Below, piece by piece: positions 36,077-44,061 of a stretch of DNA of 64,000 nucleotides. The translations under genes and the position numbers were made by a program. Origin of the DNA: Cupriavidus plantarum (lineage in GTDB: Bacteria; Pseudomonadota; Gammaproteobacteria; Burkholderiales; Burkholderiaceae); assembly GCF_905397285.1 (NCBI RefSeq), contig NZ_CAJPUX010000001.1, positions 1,736,001-1,800,000 on the forward strand, written 5' to 3'. The notes below the pieces were generated by a model. That model did not search any database. It was not told the DNA's origin and saw only the letters and a program-made list of their open reading frames with translations. Position 1 is the stretch's first letter. Each line of letters starts with the position of its first letter.

Positions 36077-36099
36077 GCATTGTTGCAACGCAACAATGC
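36077..36099. promoter_or_regulatory. Perfect 10-bp inverted repeat upstream of pqqA
   Basis: GCATTGTTGC and its exact complement GCAACAATGC are separated by AAC. The dyad starts 9 bases after the GntR stop and ends about 20 bases before a TATGCT -10-like box (36119-36124), where it would overlap the -35 position of the pqqA promoter. No T-run follows, so an operator is likelier than a terminator. Confidence 0.6.
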
Positions 36100-36163
36100 A
36101 ACTGCCCGCGGCGTGTTCTATGCTTAACGTTCCTGCTATCTCTTTTACAGAAGGAGTTGAAGG

Positions 36164-36238
36164 ATGACCTGGACCACCCCTGCTTATACCGATCTGCGTT
36201 TCGGCTTCGAAATCACGATGTATATCGCCAACCGCTGA
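36164..36238 (+). CDS. pqqA: PqqA, precursor peptide of pyrroloquinoline quinone
   Basis: 24 residues, with AAGGAG 7 bases upstream. The peptide begins [14 protein letters not shown] and contains EITMY, in which E16 and Y20 are the Glu and Tyr (E-x3-Y) cross-linked by PqqE to build PQQ. It is too short for ordinary gene calling but unmistakable in this context. A terminator follows it, which should keep peptide expression above that of the enzymes. Confidence 0.97.
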   Translation: MTWTTPAYTDLRFGFEITMYIANR

Positions 36239-36278
36239 TGCCGATGCGCCCTTGGGCCATCGCCATCGGTCTGGCATG

Positions 36279-36305
36279 AGCCCGCCTTTTCGGCGGGCTT
36301 TTTGT
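36279..36305 (+). terminator. Intrinsic terminator/attenuator between pqqA and pqqB
   Basis: An 8-bp stem AGCCCGCC/GGCGGGCT with loop TTTTC is followed by TTTTTGTT. It lies 40 bases after the pqqA stop and 10 bases before pqqB. Partial read-through would explain unequal expression of peptide and enzymes. Confidence 0.9.
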
Positions 36306-36314
36306 TGGGGACTC

Positions 36315-37244
36315 ATGACGACCATTCGCGTACTCGGGTCGGCCGCCGGCGGCGGCTTCCCGCAATGGAACTGCAATTGCGCCAACTGCGACGGCGTGCG
36401 GCGCGGCACGATCGAGGCGAAACCGCGTACGCAATCGTCGATCGCGCTGACGCAGAATGGCCGGGACTGGCTGCTGGTCAATGCCTCGCCCGACGTGCTC
36501 GCGCAGATTCGGGCGACACCGGCGCTGCAACCCGCGCGCGCGGCGCGCGACACGGGCATCGCGGCCGTGCTGCTGATGGACGCGCAGATCGATCATGTGA
36601 CGGGGCTGCTGATGTTGCGCGAGCATCGCCAGCCGCTGCCGCTCTATGCCACACCGTCTGTATTGCGCGACCTTGACCGCGGCTTTCCGCTGCGCGGCAT
36701 CCTGTCGCACTATTGCGGCGTGGACACGCATGAGCTCGCGCTGGAAGGCAGCGCTACCTCGCCGCCCTTTCAGGTGCCGCCACTCCCGGGCATCGATCTG
36801 CACGCGGTGCCGCTCGACAGCAAGCCACCGCCCTATTCCCCGAACCGGTCAACGCCGCAGCCCGGCGACAATATCGGCCTGCGCATCGTCGATCGCGCCA
36901 CCGGCCGTCGCGCGTTCTATGCGCCGGGCCTCGGTGCGATCTCGCCGGAGGTCCGCGAGGAACTCGATCGAGCGGACGTGGTGCTTGTCGATGGCACATT
37001 CTGGACCGATGACGAGATGCCCCGGCTTGGGCTCTCGACGAAGCGCGCGCGCGACATGGGGCACCTTGCGCAATCGGGCCCCGACGGCATGATCGCGGCG
37101 CTCGACGCCTCGCGCGCGGCGCGCAAGATCCTCATTCATATCAACAACACGAACCCGATCCTCGTGGAAGACTCGCCCGAGCGGCGCGAGCTTGCCGCGC
37201 ATGGCATCGAGGTCGCCTACGACGGCATGGAGATTGCCCTGTGA
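36315..37244 (+). CDS. pqqB: PqqB, metallo-hydrolase-fold protein of PQQ synthesis
   Basis: 309 residues from the ATG at 36315. [18 protein letters not shown] and the later [13 protein letters not shown] are PqqB hallmarks; it has a metallo-beta-lactamase fold and is believed to hydroxylate the cross-linked intermediate. The stop overlaps the pqqC start by 4 bases. Confidence 0.97.
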   Translation: MTTIRVLGSAAGGGFPQWNCNCANCDGVRRGTIEAKPRTQSSIALTQNGRDWLLVNASPDVLAQIRATPALQPARAARDTGIAAVLLMDAQIDHVTGLLMLREHRQPLPLYATPSVLRDLDRGFPLRGILSHYCGVDTHELALEGSATSPPFQVPPLPGIDLHAVPLDSKPPPYSPNRSTPQPGDNIGLRIVDRATGRRAFYAPGLGAISPEVREELDRADVVLVDGTFWTDDEMPRLGLSTKRARDMGHLAQSGPDGMIAALDASRAARKILIHINNTNPILVEDSPERRELAAHGIEVAYDGMEIAL

Positions 37245-37942
37245 CCGCTCCCGACATTTCCCCGGAGGCCCGTGCCGCGTTCGAAGCGCGCCTGCGGGGC
37301 ATGGAGTCGCGCTACCACATCCATCATCCGTTCAACCGGCGCATGGCCAGCGGCCAGTGCTCGCCCGAGCAGATTCGCGGATGGGTGGCCAACCGGTTCT
37401 ACTACCAGCTCAATATTCCGCTCAAGGACGCGGCGATCCTGTCCAATTGTCCCGATCGCGCCACGCGCCGCGAATGGGTCATCCGCATCCTCGATCACGA
37501 TGGGACCGATACCGAGCCCGGCGGTATCGAGGCGTGGACGCGGCTCGGCGAGGCGGTGGGCCTTACGCGCGAACAACTCTGGTCGCAGGAGCTCGTGCTC
37601 CCCGGCGTGCGTTTCGCGGTGGATGCCTATGTGAATTTCGCGCGGCGCGCGCCGTGGCAGGAGGCCGTGTGCTCCTCGCTGACAGAGATGTTCGCGCCGG
37701 CGATCCACAAGGAACGTCTGTCAGGCTGGCCCGACCAGTATCCATGGATCCAGCCCGAGGGCCTCGCCTACTTCCGTTCGCGCATTCCGCTCGCGCAGCG
37801 CGACGTCGATCACGGCCTGCGCGTGACGCTCGACTATTTCCGCACGCCCGCGCAACAGACACGCGCGGTGGAGATCCTGCAATTCAAGCTCGACATCCTG
37901 TGGTCGATGCTCGACGCGATTGAAAAGGCGTATCCTGCATGA
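37241..37942 (+). CDS. pqqC: PqqC, pyrroloquinoline-quinone synthase
   Basis: 233 residues, GTG start within a GTGA overlap with pqqB. The sequence [15 protein letters not shown] and [19 protein letters not shown], and the [14 protein letters not shown] region, match the cofactor-free oxidase that performs the final ring closure and eight-electron oxidation to PQQ. It overlaps pqqD by four bases. Confidence 0.97.
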   Translation: MTAPDISPEARAAFEARLRGMESRYHIHHPFNRRMASGQCSPEQIRGWVANRFYYQLNIPLKDAAILSNCPDRATRREWVIRILDHDGTDTEPGGIEAWTRLGEAVGLTREQLWSQELVLPGVRFAVDAYVNFARRAPWQEAVCSSLTEMFAPAIHKERLSGWPDQYPWIQPEGLAYFRSRIPLAQRDVDHGLRVTLDYFRTPAQQTRAVEILQFKLDILWSMLDAIEKAYPA

Positions 37943-38202
37943 CGAACGACATCACGATGCCCCGGCTCGACAAGCTCTACCGGCTGCAGTACGAAGACGC
38001 CCAGAAGGCATGGGTGCTGCTATATCCGGAAGGTATGGTCAAGCTCAATGACAGCGCCGGTGCCATCCTGCAGCGCTGCGACGGCGCCCATACCGTTGCG
38101 ATGATGGTGGACGAACTGCAACAGGCCTTCGGTATCGAAGGCATCGCCCCGGAGGTGGAGACCTTTGTCCAACACGCCATCGAGCGTGGCTGGCTCGTCT
38201 GA
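37939..38202 (+). CDS. pqqD: PqqD, peptide chaperone of PQQ synthesis
   Basis: 87 residues, the usual size. [21 protein letters not shown] and [15 protein letters not shown] are the conserved core of the RiPP-recognition-element fold that binds PqqA and delivers it to PqqE. The last 38 bases overlap the start of pqqE in another frame. Confidence 0.96.
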   Translation: MTNDITMPRLDKLYRLQYEDAQKAWVLLYPEGMVKLNDSAGAILQRCDGAHTVAMMVDELQQAFGIEGIAPEVETFVQHAIERGWLV

Positions 38203-39331
38203 GCTCGCCACGATCGCCCCGCCGTTGTGGCTGCTTGCCGAGCTCACGTATCGTTGCCCGCTGCATTGCGCGTTCTGCTACAACCCGCTGGACTACGCGC
38301 GCCACGATCGCGAGCTCGACACGGCGCAGTGGAAGCGCGTGCTGACGGAAGCGCGCGGGCTGGGCGCCGCGCAACTGGGCTTTTCGGGTGGAGAGCCGCT
38401 GCTCCGTGACGATCTGGAAGACCTCGTCGCGCATGCGCGTGGGCTGGGCTTCTACACCAACCTCATCACGTCGGGTGTCGGGCTGACCGACGCGCGCCTC
38501 GGCGCCTTGCGCGAGGCGGGGCTCGATCATATCCAGCTGTCGTTCCAGGACTCCACGCGCGAGATGAACGACTTTCTGTCGAGCACGCGCACGTTCGCGC
38601 TCAAGCAGCGCGTGGCATCGCTGATCAAGGCGCATGGGTATCCGATGGTGCTCAACTGCGTGCTCCATCGCTATAACCTGCCGCATGTGGGGGCGATCAT
38701 CGAGATGGCGCTGGAGATGGGCGCCGAATATCTCGAACTTGCCAACACGCAGTACTACGGATGGGCATGGGAGAACCGTCTGGCCCTGATGCCGACCGAG
38801 GCGCAGCTGCGCGAGGCCGAGGCCGTGGTGGCGTCCTATCGCGCGAAGATCGGCAAGCGTTGCCGCATTCTGTTCGTCGTGCCGGACTACTACGAGACGC
38901 GGCCCAAGAAGTGCATGAATGGCTGGGGCTCGGTACTCCTCGGCATCGCGCCCGACGGGGCCGCGCTGCCGTGCCACGCGGCGCGTGCACTGCCGGGGCT
39001 GACGTTGCCCAATGTCGCCGGGCAGTCGCTGCACGACATCTGGTATCGCAGCGATGCGTTCCAACGGTTTCGCGGCACGGCGTGGATGCCCGAGCCTTGC
39101 CGCAGCTGCGACGAGCGCGAGAACGATCTTGGCGGGTGCCGGTGTCAGGCGTTTCTGCTGACGGGCGATCCCGCGCGTACGGATCCCGTTTGCGACAAGT
39201 CTCCCGATCATGCGCGCGTGCGGGAGGTGGTGCTGCATGGCGCGGCTGCCGCCATCGCCGAACACCCGCTCGTGTTCCGCGCCGATGCCGCCTCGCGCGC
39301 GTTCGCCGCGGGGAGCACCAAGGCGAGATAG
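38165..39331 (+). CDS. pqqE: PqqE, radical SAM PqqA cross-linking enzyme
   Basis: 388 residues. The radical SAM motif is C31xxxC35xxC38 (CPLHCAFC), with GFSGGEPLL as the SAM-binding GGE. A SPASM domain carries further cysteines in PKKCMNGWGS, ALPCHAAR, CRSCDERENDLGGCRC and VCDKSP for auxiliary clusters. It forms the C-C bond between Glu and Tyr of PqqA. The start is a TTG at 38165, supported by GGAGGTGGAG just upstream; the next candidate, GTG at 38186, has none. It overlaps pqqD by 38 bases. Confidence 0.96.
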   Translation: MSNTPSSVAGSSELATIAPPLWLLAELTYRCPLHCAFCYNPLDYARHDRELDTAQWKRVLTEARGLGAAQLGFSGGEPLLRDDLEDLVAHARGLGFYTNLITSGVGLTDARLGALREAGLDHIQLSFQDSTREMNDFLSSTRTFALKQRVASLIKAHGYPMVLNCVLHRYNLPHVGAIIEMALEMGAEYLELANTQYYGWAWENRLALMPTEAQLREAEAVVASYRAKIGKRCRILFVVPDYYETRPKKCMNGWGSVLLGIAPDGAALPCHAARALPGLTLPNVAGQSLHDIWYRSDAFQRFRGTAWMPEPCRSCDERENDLGGCRCQAFLLTGDPARTDPVCDKSPDHARVREVVLHGAAAAIAEHPLVFRADAASRAFAAGSTKAR

Positions 39332-39392
39332 CAGCGGAAAGCCGGGCCGTGGCGTGGCGCGCCGTTGGGGGGTGCGCCGGCGCGAGGCGTCG

Positions 39393-40346
39393 CTAGCCGG
39401 CGCCGCCCGGCCCTTCGCCGATGGCAGTCTTCAATGCCGCCGCCATCTTCCCCACCGGCAAATGCCCCGCCGCAATCCACCGCAGCGTCGCCGCGGGCAA
39501 CACCGCCTGCAACCGCCGCGCATTCCGCGGATCGCACACCCGGTCCCGCCGTCCGTGCAGGATGGTCACCGGAATCCCCTGCAATCCGACCTCCCGCGCC
39601 GCCCGTAGCACCACCGGCTTCCCCAGCCACGCGCGATGCCGCAGATAATGCGCCTGAATCCGATACCGATTCCGCCGCGCCTCCCGCCGCGCCGCGACCG
39701 CCGCAACCGCCAATTTCCCACGCACCTTCCGCAACGCAGGCAACCGCAACGCGCTGCGTTCGATCCGCTCATACCCCTCGGCAACACGATGCTGGACGGA
39801 CGGCGCCCCATGCAGCATCCGGTTGACGACCGCATCGAATGCACCCTCCGCCGTGGGTAGCCGCACGCCCAGCGCCGGCACCCCATGCAACATCGGCAAC
39901 CCGCGCTGGCGCGGCGAAAACAGTCGCAGCATGTCGTCCCACCCGGACAGGAAACTCCCCCGCAAGACGATCCGCGTGACCGAAGCCGGATGCCGCGCCG
40001 CATAGGCGAGCGCCAGCGCCGCGCCCCACGACCCGCCGACCACCCCCCAACGCGCAATGCCGAGATGCGCGCGCAATGCCTCGAGATCCGCGATCAGCGA
40101 GGTCACCGAATTCCGGCGCAACGACCCCGCAGGCTTCGATAACCCCGCCCCGCGCTGATCGGGCATCACGACCCGATGCCGCGCCAGATCGAACCACGCC
40201 GTCATCGCCGGATAGCAGCGTCCACCGGGGCCGCCATGGACGACAACCCATGGCTCGCCTTCCACCGGCCCCGCCAGCGAGACATGCAATCGATGCCCAT
40301 CGGGGCGGCGCAGGTAAAACGAGGACACAGGAAACGAAGGTTTCAT
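39393..40346 (-). CDS. Proline iminopeptidase-like alpha/beta hydrolase (S33)
   Basis: 317 residues. HGGPGGRCYP (oxyanion hole), DQRGAGLSKPAG and the nucleophile elbow GGSWGAALALAYA are typical of prolyl aminopeptidases, which remove N-terminal proline from peptides. The C-terminal catalytic Asp/His region reads HGRRDRVCDP and AGHLP. The middle lid is rich in Arg/Ala (AVAAVAARREARRNRY) and differs from classical enzymes. It is cotranscribed with the LysR gene (6-base gap) and convergent with pqqE; it has no known part in PQQ synthesis. Confidence 0.85.
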   Translation of the reverse strand: MKPSFPVSSFYLRRPDGHRLHVSLAGPVEGEPWVVVHGGPGGRCYPAMTAWFDLARHRVVMPDQRGAGLSKPAGSLRRNSVTSLIADLEALRAHLGIARWGVVGGSWGAALALAYAARHPASVTRIVLRGSFLSGWDDMLRLFSPRQRGLPMLHGVPALGVRLPTAEGAFDAVVNRMLHGAPSVQHRVAEGYERIERSALRLPALRKVRGKLAVAAVAARREARRNRYRIQAHYLRHRAWLGKPVVLRAAREVGLQGIPVTILHGRRDRVCDPRNARRLQAVLPAATLRWIAAGHLPVGKMAAALKTAIGEGPGGAG

Positions 40347-40352
40347 AAGCGT

Positions 40353-41234
40353 TCACATGGCGAGCGTGGCGGGCACCTGCGTGCGCAGATAATCGACCAC
40401 ACGCTCTACACGCGGCGACAGCGCCCACTCGGACCGATGAATGAGCCAGAGCTTGTCGATGACCGGCGCATGGCAATCGAGCACGCGAATCTGGTCCTGA
40501 CGCGCAAAGGCCTGCCGCGCGTAACGGGGGATGACGGTAAAGCCGAAGCCGCGGGCCACCGGCTCCAGCATCAGGCTGACCTGATTGCTGAACCCGCGGC
40601 AAGGCAGCGTGCTCACGCCCGGATTGCCCGGATAGTGCCGACTCAGCAAGCGATTGGCCATGGCCTTGCCATCTGGGTGATCGCAGAAACCGATGCGCTG
40701 GAGGTCGTCCCAGCCGCGCACGTCCTCCCCGGCGGGATAGACCAGCTCGAGCGGCTCCTCGCTGAACGGACTCGCGGACAGGCGCGCATCGTCGGGCCGT
40801 AGCGAGACGAGGCCCACGTCGAAGCGATTCTGCAAGACGGCATCGAGCGTTTCCGCATCGGGCGCGAATCGATGCCGAATGATCAGTCCCGGCGTCTTGC
40901 CCTGCAGGTCGAGCAGACGCGGATAGAGGAACAGCCCGATGCTGCCGGGCGTGATCAGTCCGACCACGCCGCTGTCGGCATGGGCGCTCAGCTGCGCGCG
41001 GAGGCGATCGTTGGCGGCTTCCATGTCGGCACAGTATTCGAGGAGCACCTTGCCCGCGGGCGTCAGCTCCACCGCGCGGGGGCGGCGGATCAGCAGCGGG
41101 CCGAGCGCATCTTCCAGATGACGGATGTGCTGGCTGACGGCCGCCTGCGTCAGGCCGAGCTGGTCGGCGGCCTGCGTGAAGCTGCCGGTCTGGGCCACCA
41201 TCGAGAACGACCGTAACCACTGGGGGTTAAACAT
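40353..41234 (-). CDS. LysR-family transcriptional regulator
   Basis: 293 residues. The N-terminal helix-turn-helix NPQWLRSFSMVAQTGSFTQAADQLGLTQAAVSQHIRHLED (about residues 3-43) is a textbook LysR start, followed by a periplasmic-binding-like effector domain. It is divergent from the Old Yellow Enzyme gene across 92 bases that contain a TTATTA/TAATAA dyad, the normal layout for a LysR regulator and target. It also heads the transcript with the peptidase-like gene. Confidence 0.95.
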   Translation of the reverse strand: MFNPQWLRSFSMVAQTGSFTQAADQLGLTQAAVSQHIRHLEDALGPLLIRRPRAVELTPAGKVLLEYCADMEAANDRLRAQLSAHADSGVVGLITPGSIGLFLYPRLLDLQGKTPGLIIRHRFAPDAETLDAVLQNRFDVGLVSLRPDDARLSASPFSEEPLELVYPAGEDVRGWDDLQRIGFCDHPDGKAMANRLLSRHYPGNPGVSTLPCRGFSNQVSLMLEPVARGFGFTVIPRYARQAFARQDQIRVLDCHAPVIDKLWLIHRSEWALSPRVERVVDYLRTQVPATLAM

Positions 41235-41243
41235 AACGAAGTC

Positions 41244-41258
41244 TTATTAAAGTAATAA
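41244..41258. promoter_or_regulatory. LysR-type dyad between regulator and flavoenzyme
   Basis: TTATTA-AAG-TAATAA, two perfect 6-bp arms around a 3-base centre, contains a T-N11-A pattern and lies 10 bases before the LysR start codon and about 70-80 bases before the flavoenzyme start. It is the likely LysR binding site. Confidence 0.6.
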
Positions 41259-41326
41259 CGCGGAGATAGTTTTCATTATAGCGGCACGCCGATAAGATGG
41301 CTTCCTTGCAAAAAGCACGAAAGATC

Positions 41327-42436
41327 ATGACGACACCCGCACTTTTCACTCCGTTCACGCTGAAAGACGTCACCCTCCGCAACCGCATCGCGGTGCCGCC
41401 GATGTGCCAGTACAGCGCCGTCGATGGCTTGACCAACGATTGGCACCTGTCGCACTACGCGGGCCTGGCGCGCGGCGGCGCGGGCCTCGTGATCGTCGAG
41501 GCCACGGCGGTGTCGCCGGAGGGCCGCATCACGCCGGGATGCACGGGACTGTGGAATGACGAGCAGGCCGCGGGCATGAAGCAGATCGCCGACGCCATCA
41601 AGGCCGGCGGCGCCGTCGCTGGCATCCAGATCGCCCACGCGGGCCGCAAGGCGAGCGCCAATCGTCCGTGGGAAGGCGACGACCATATCGCCGAAGGCGA
41701 TGCACGCGGCTGGAAGATCATCGGCCCATCGGCGAAGGCATTCGGCGCGCATCTGCCGAACGTGCCGGAAGCGATGACCGAGGCCGATATCGCGCGCGTG
41801 CAAGCCGACTTCGTCGCGGCCGCGGTGCGCGCCCGCGATGCGGGCTTCCAATGGCTGGAGCTGCATTTTGCGCATGGCTACCTGGCGCAGAGCTTCTTCT
41901 CGACCCATGGCAATGCCCGCACCGACGGCTACGGTGGCGACGCCGTTGGCCGCGGCCGCTTCCTGCTGGAAACGCTCGCCGCCGTTCGCGAAGTCTGGCC
42001 GCAAAACCTGCCGCTGACCGCGCGCTTCGGTGTCATCGAGTACGACGGCAACGACGAGCAGACGCTCAGGGAATCGATCGAACTGGTCCGCGCGATGCGC
42101 GAAGGCGGGCTCGACATGCTGAACGTCAGCGTCGGCTTCTCCACGCCCGACGCGCAGATCCCCTGGGGCCCCGCCTTCCTGGCCCCGATCGCAGAACGCG
42201 TGCACCGCGAAGCAGGCATCCCGGTCGCCTCGTCGTGGGGTATCGACGATCCGGTCATCGCCAACCGCGTAGTCGAACAAGGCCAGATGGACCTCGTCAT
42301 GGTCGGCCGCGCGATGCTGTCGAACCCGCATTGGCCGTACCAGACCGCGATGAAGCTCGGCGTGGAACGCCCGTCGTGGGTGCTGCCGGCGCCGTATGCG
42401 CATTGGCTGGAGCGGTATCGGGTGCAATCGGCTTGA
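41327..42436 (+). CDS. Old Yellow Enzyme-type NADPH:flavin oxidoreductase (YqjM class)
   Basis: 369 residues from the ATG at 41327; an ATG at 41297 would add ten residues. PPMCQYS carries the class-defining Cys (C27) that tunes the FMN; AHAGRKASA, HGYLAQSFFS and RTDGYGG are conserved active-site and FMN motifs of YqjM/xenobiotic reductases. It reduces activated C=C bonds or nitro compounds. Regulation by the divergent LysR protein is likely. Confidence 0.93.
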   Translation: MTTPALFTPFTLKDVTLRNRIAVPPMCQYSAVDGLTNDWHLSHYAGLARGGAGLVIVEATAVSPEGRITPGCTGLWNDEQAAGMKQIADAIKAGGAVAGIQIAHAGRKASANRPWEGDDHIAEGDARGWKIIGPSAKAFGAHLPNVPEAMTEADIARVQADFVAAAVRARDAGFQWLELHFAHGYLAQSFFSTHGNARTDGYGGDAVGRGRFLLETLAAVREVWPQNLPLTARFGVIEYDGNDEQTLRESIELVRAMREGGLDMLNVSVGFSTPDAQIPWGPAFLAPIAERVHREAGIPVASSWGIDDPVIANRVVEQGQMDLVMVGRAMLSNPHWPYQTAMKLGVERPSWVLPAPYAHWLERYRVQSA

Positions 42437-42497
42437 TTGCGAGGCGGCGAGGCGTCCGTCAACTTAGCCGTGTGCCCGCGCCGCCTCCAACGGCCCC

Positions 42498-43067
42498 CTA
42501 TGCGCCCTCACATTGGAGATAACTCGTCACGGCCGCGGTCCATCCCCGGGCTTCGTCGAAGTTATCCACGAGCGCGCGAGGCGCCGGCGTGCTGCCGGCC
42601 GTGGCCGCGCTCATTGCTGCCATCCCATGCTGGACCATGTAGGCGGGGAAGTACGCCGGTGGACCGAAGCTCCGGACCGAGGCACACAGTCCGCGCCGTT
42701 GCGCCGGATTCCCCATGGTCGCAGTGAGGTGGGACTGGAACGCCTGCAACTGCGCGCTGTCCGCGGACTGCAGCGTGAATCCGCGGATGACCTTTACCAC
42801 CTGATGCGCCGTCTTGTCGGCCACCCGAAGCGAATCGAAGTGGCCATAGGCACCGCTCAGGGCAAACGCGAAGACCGCGTTGTCGAGCTGGGTCTGCGCG
42901 ATGCAGGCGGCCATCACCCTGTTGAGTACCACCGGGTTCATATCATTGCGCAGCTGCGTGGGCTCGAGGCATGGCACCGGGACATCCGCGGGCGGTTTCG
43001 CTGCGTGCGCGCTGACGGCAATAGCGAGATGGCACACAGTCAGCGCGAAACGAATTCCTGCATTCAC
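42498..43067 (-). CDS. Exported protein of unknown function
   Basis: 189 residues from a GTG at 43067. An N-terminal hydrophobic stretch ending VSAHA is a probable signal peptide. The mature part has four Cys (PVPCLE, MAACIAQ, RGLCASV, YLQCEGA), which could pair as two disulfides in the periplasm. No known domain is recognised. The start is uncertain; an upstream ATG at 43130 would put the signal too far from the N terminus. Confidence 0.55.
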   Translation of the reverse strand: MNAGIRFALTVCHLAIAVSAHAAKPPADVPVPCLEPTQLRNDMNPVVLNRVMAACIAQTQLDNAVFAFALSGAYGHFDSLRVADKTAHQVVKVIRGFTLQSADSAQLQAFQSHLTATMGNPAQRRGLCASVRSFGPPAYFPAYMVQHGMAAMSAATAGSTPAPRALVDNFDEARGWTAAVTSYLQCEGA

Positions 43068-43306
43068 GACATTACCCCCCCGAAGGCTGTGGAAGCCCCG
43101 CCAGACGGGGCCGTCGTTCGTTAACGGCAACCATCGCGCGAGACTGAAGGGTTGCGGGGTGCACCGCGGCGTGCCGACAGCCGGACGCTGACAAACTTGT
43201 CATGATTCGGTCAGTCTCGGGTCAGTGCCGGGCGCCAATACTGGGTACAAGTTCATCGCACGATGACTTCCGCCAAAAAGGCCAACCAACCCAGGAGGTA
43301 CCTATC

Positions 43307-43645
43307 ATGAAAACCCTTGCACGCACCCTGCTCGTCGCCTGCACCCTCGCCATCCCCGCCGTGTCCTTCGCCCAGAGCGTCGATCAGAACGGCCCCGTGA
43401 CGCGCGCCGAAGTTCGCGCCGATCTGGTCCGCGTCGAGAAGGCCGGCTTCACGCCGCTGGGCGGCGACAACTACAGCTACCCCGCCGCGATCCAACGCGC
43501 CGAAGCGAAGATCGCCGCGCAGGATCAGGTCGCGACCGCTACGACGCCGTCGCTGACGCCGGGCGTCAAGCTCGTTGCCGCCAATACGACGCACCAGCAC
43601 TACCGCATCGACGATGCCCGCAGCGTCTACACCGATGGCGCCTGA
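43307..43645 (+). CDS. DUF4148 small exported protein
   Basis: 112 residues with AGGAGGT a few bases upstream. A Sec signal ends SFAQS. The mature part VTRAEVRADLVRVEKAGF is the DUF4148 core, a family abundant in Burkholderiaceae with no known function. The Ala/Thr-rich middle and HQHYRIDDARSVYTDGA tail are variable. A strong hairpin follows the stop, so the gene is monocistronic. Confidence 0.88.
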   Translation: MKTLARTLLVACTLAIPAVSFAQSVDQNGPVTRAEVRADLVRVEKAGFTPLGGDNYSYPAAIQRAEAKIAAQDQVATATTPSLTPGVKLVAANTTHQHYRIDDARSVYTDGA

Positions 43646-43653
43646 GCATGAAC

Positions 43654-43680
43654 AATACCGGGCCATGACGGCCCGGTATT
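43654..43680. terminator. 11-bp GC-rich hairpin after the DUF4148 gene
   Basis: AATACCGGGCC and GGCCCGGTATT flank a 5-base loop, starting 8 bases after the stop codon. No U-tract follows the stem, but a strong stem at this position suggests termination or mRNA 3'-end protection. Confidence 0.6.
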
Positions 43681-44061
43681 CGTGCTGCCTCGACGATGTC
43701 CCGACTTCCACATGTCGCGGCTATCGTCGAATACCCCTCTCCAGAGCGATACACGACCTTTCGTGATCCGATTACCATCGAGCCACTAAAAATAGAATCG
43801 ACACGCTCGCTGGCCATAATTTTTCTAAAGCATCAGCAACAAATCGAAGGAAACATGTCCCTGTCCGAAGCCTCGGATGGCGGCGCTTTTCCGCGTTTTC
43901 TCAAGGCTTTTGGCATGGCGCGATATCAGCCATTTCCATTTCGCCAATTCCAAAAATCCGCTTAAAGCTTTTCTTTTCGTTACCGATATAACGGTAATGC
44001 CGGTGGCATCGCGCAATTTTTTTCCCTTGTGTGTTGCACCTCGTATCGCCTTTCCTTCCTG
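43681..44061. other. Relatively AT-rich intergenic region with small hairpins
   Basis: About 380 bases without a recognisable gene. The stretch 43780-44060 is clearly richer in A/T than its surroundings. It contains TTACCG/CGGTAA (43980-43997) and ATGCC/GGCAT (43997-44009) hairpins, then a run of seven T (44017-44023). A 36-codon frame at 43855-43965 has AAGGA upstream but no recognisable product. The promoter of the OmpA cassette probably lies here, perhaps with a structured leader. Confidence 0.45.

Noticed and set aside
39393..40346. Peptidase-like gene beside pqq considered as the PQQ peptidase
   Set aside because: PqqF/PqqG-type peptidases are M16 metalloproteases; this is an S33 alpha/beta hydrolase on the opposite strand, paired with a LysR gene.
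43855..43965. 36-codon frame with AAGGA upstream in the AT-rich gap
   Set aside because: Composition and product are unconvincing and no homologous pattern is recognised; kept only as a note in the intergenic entry.
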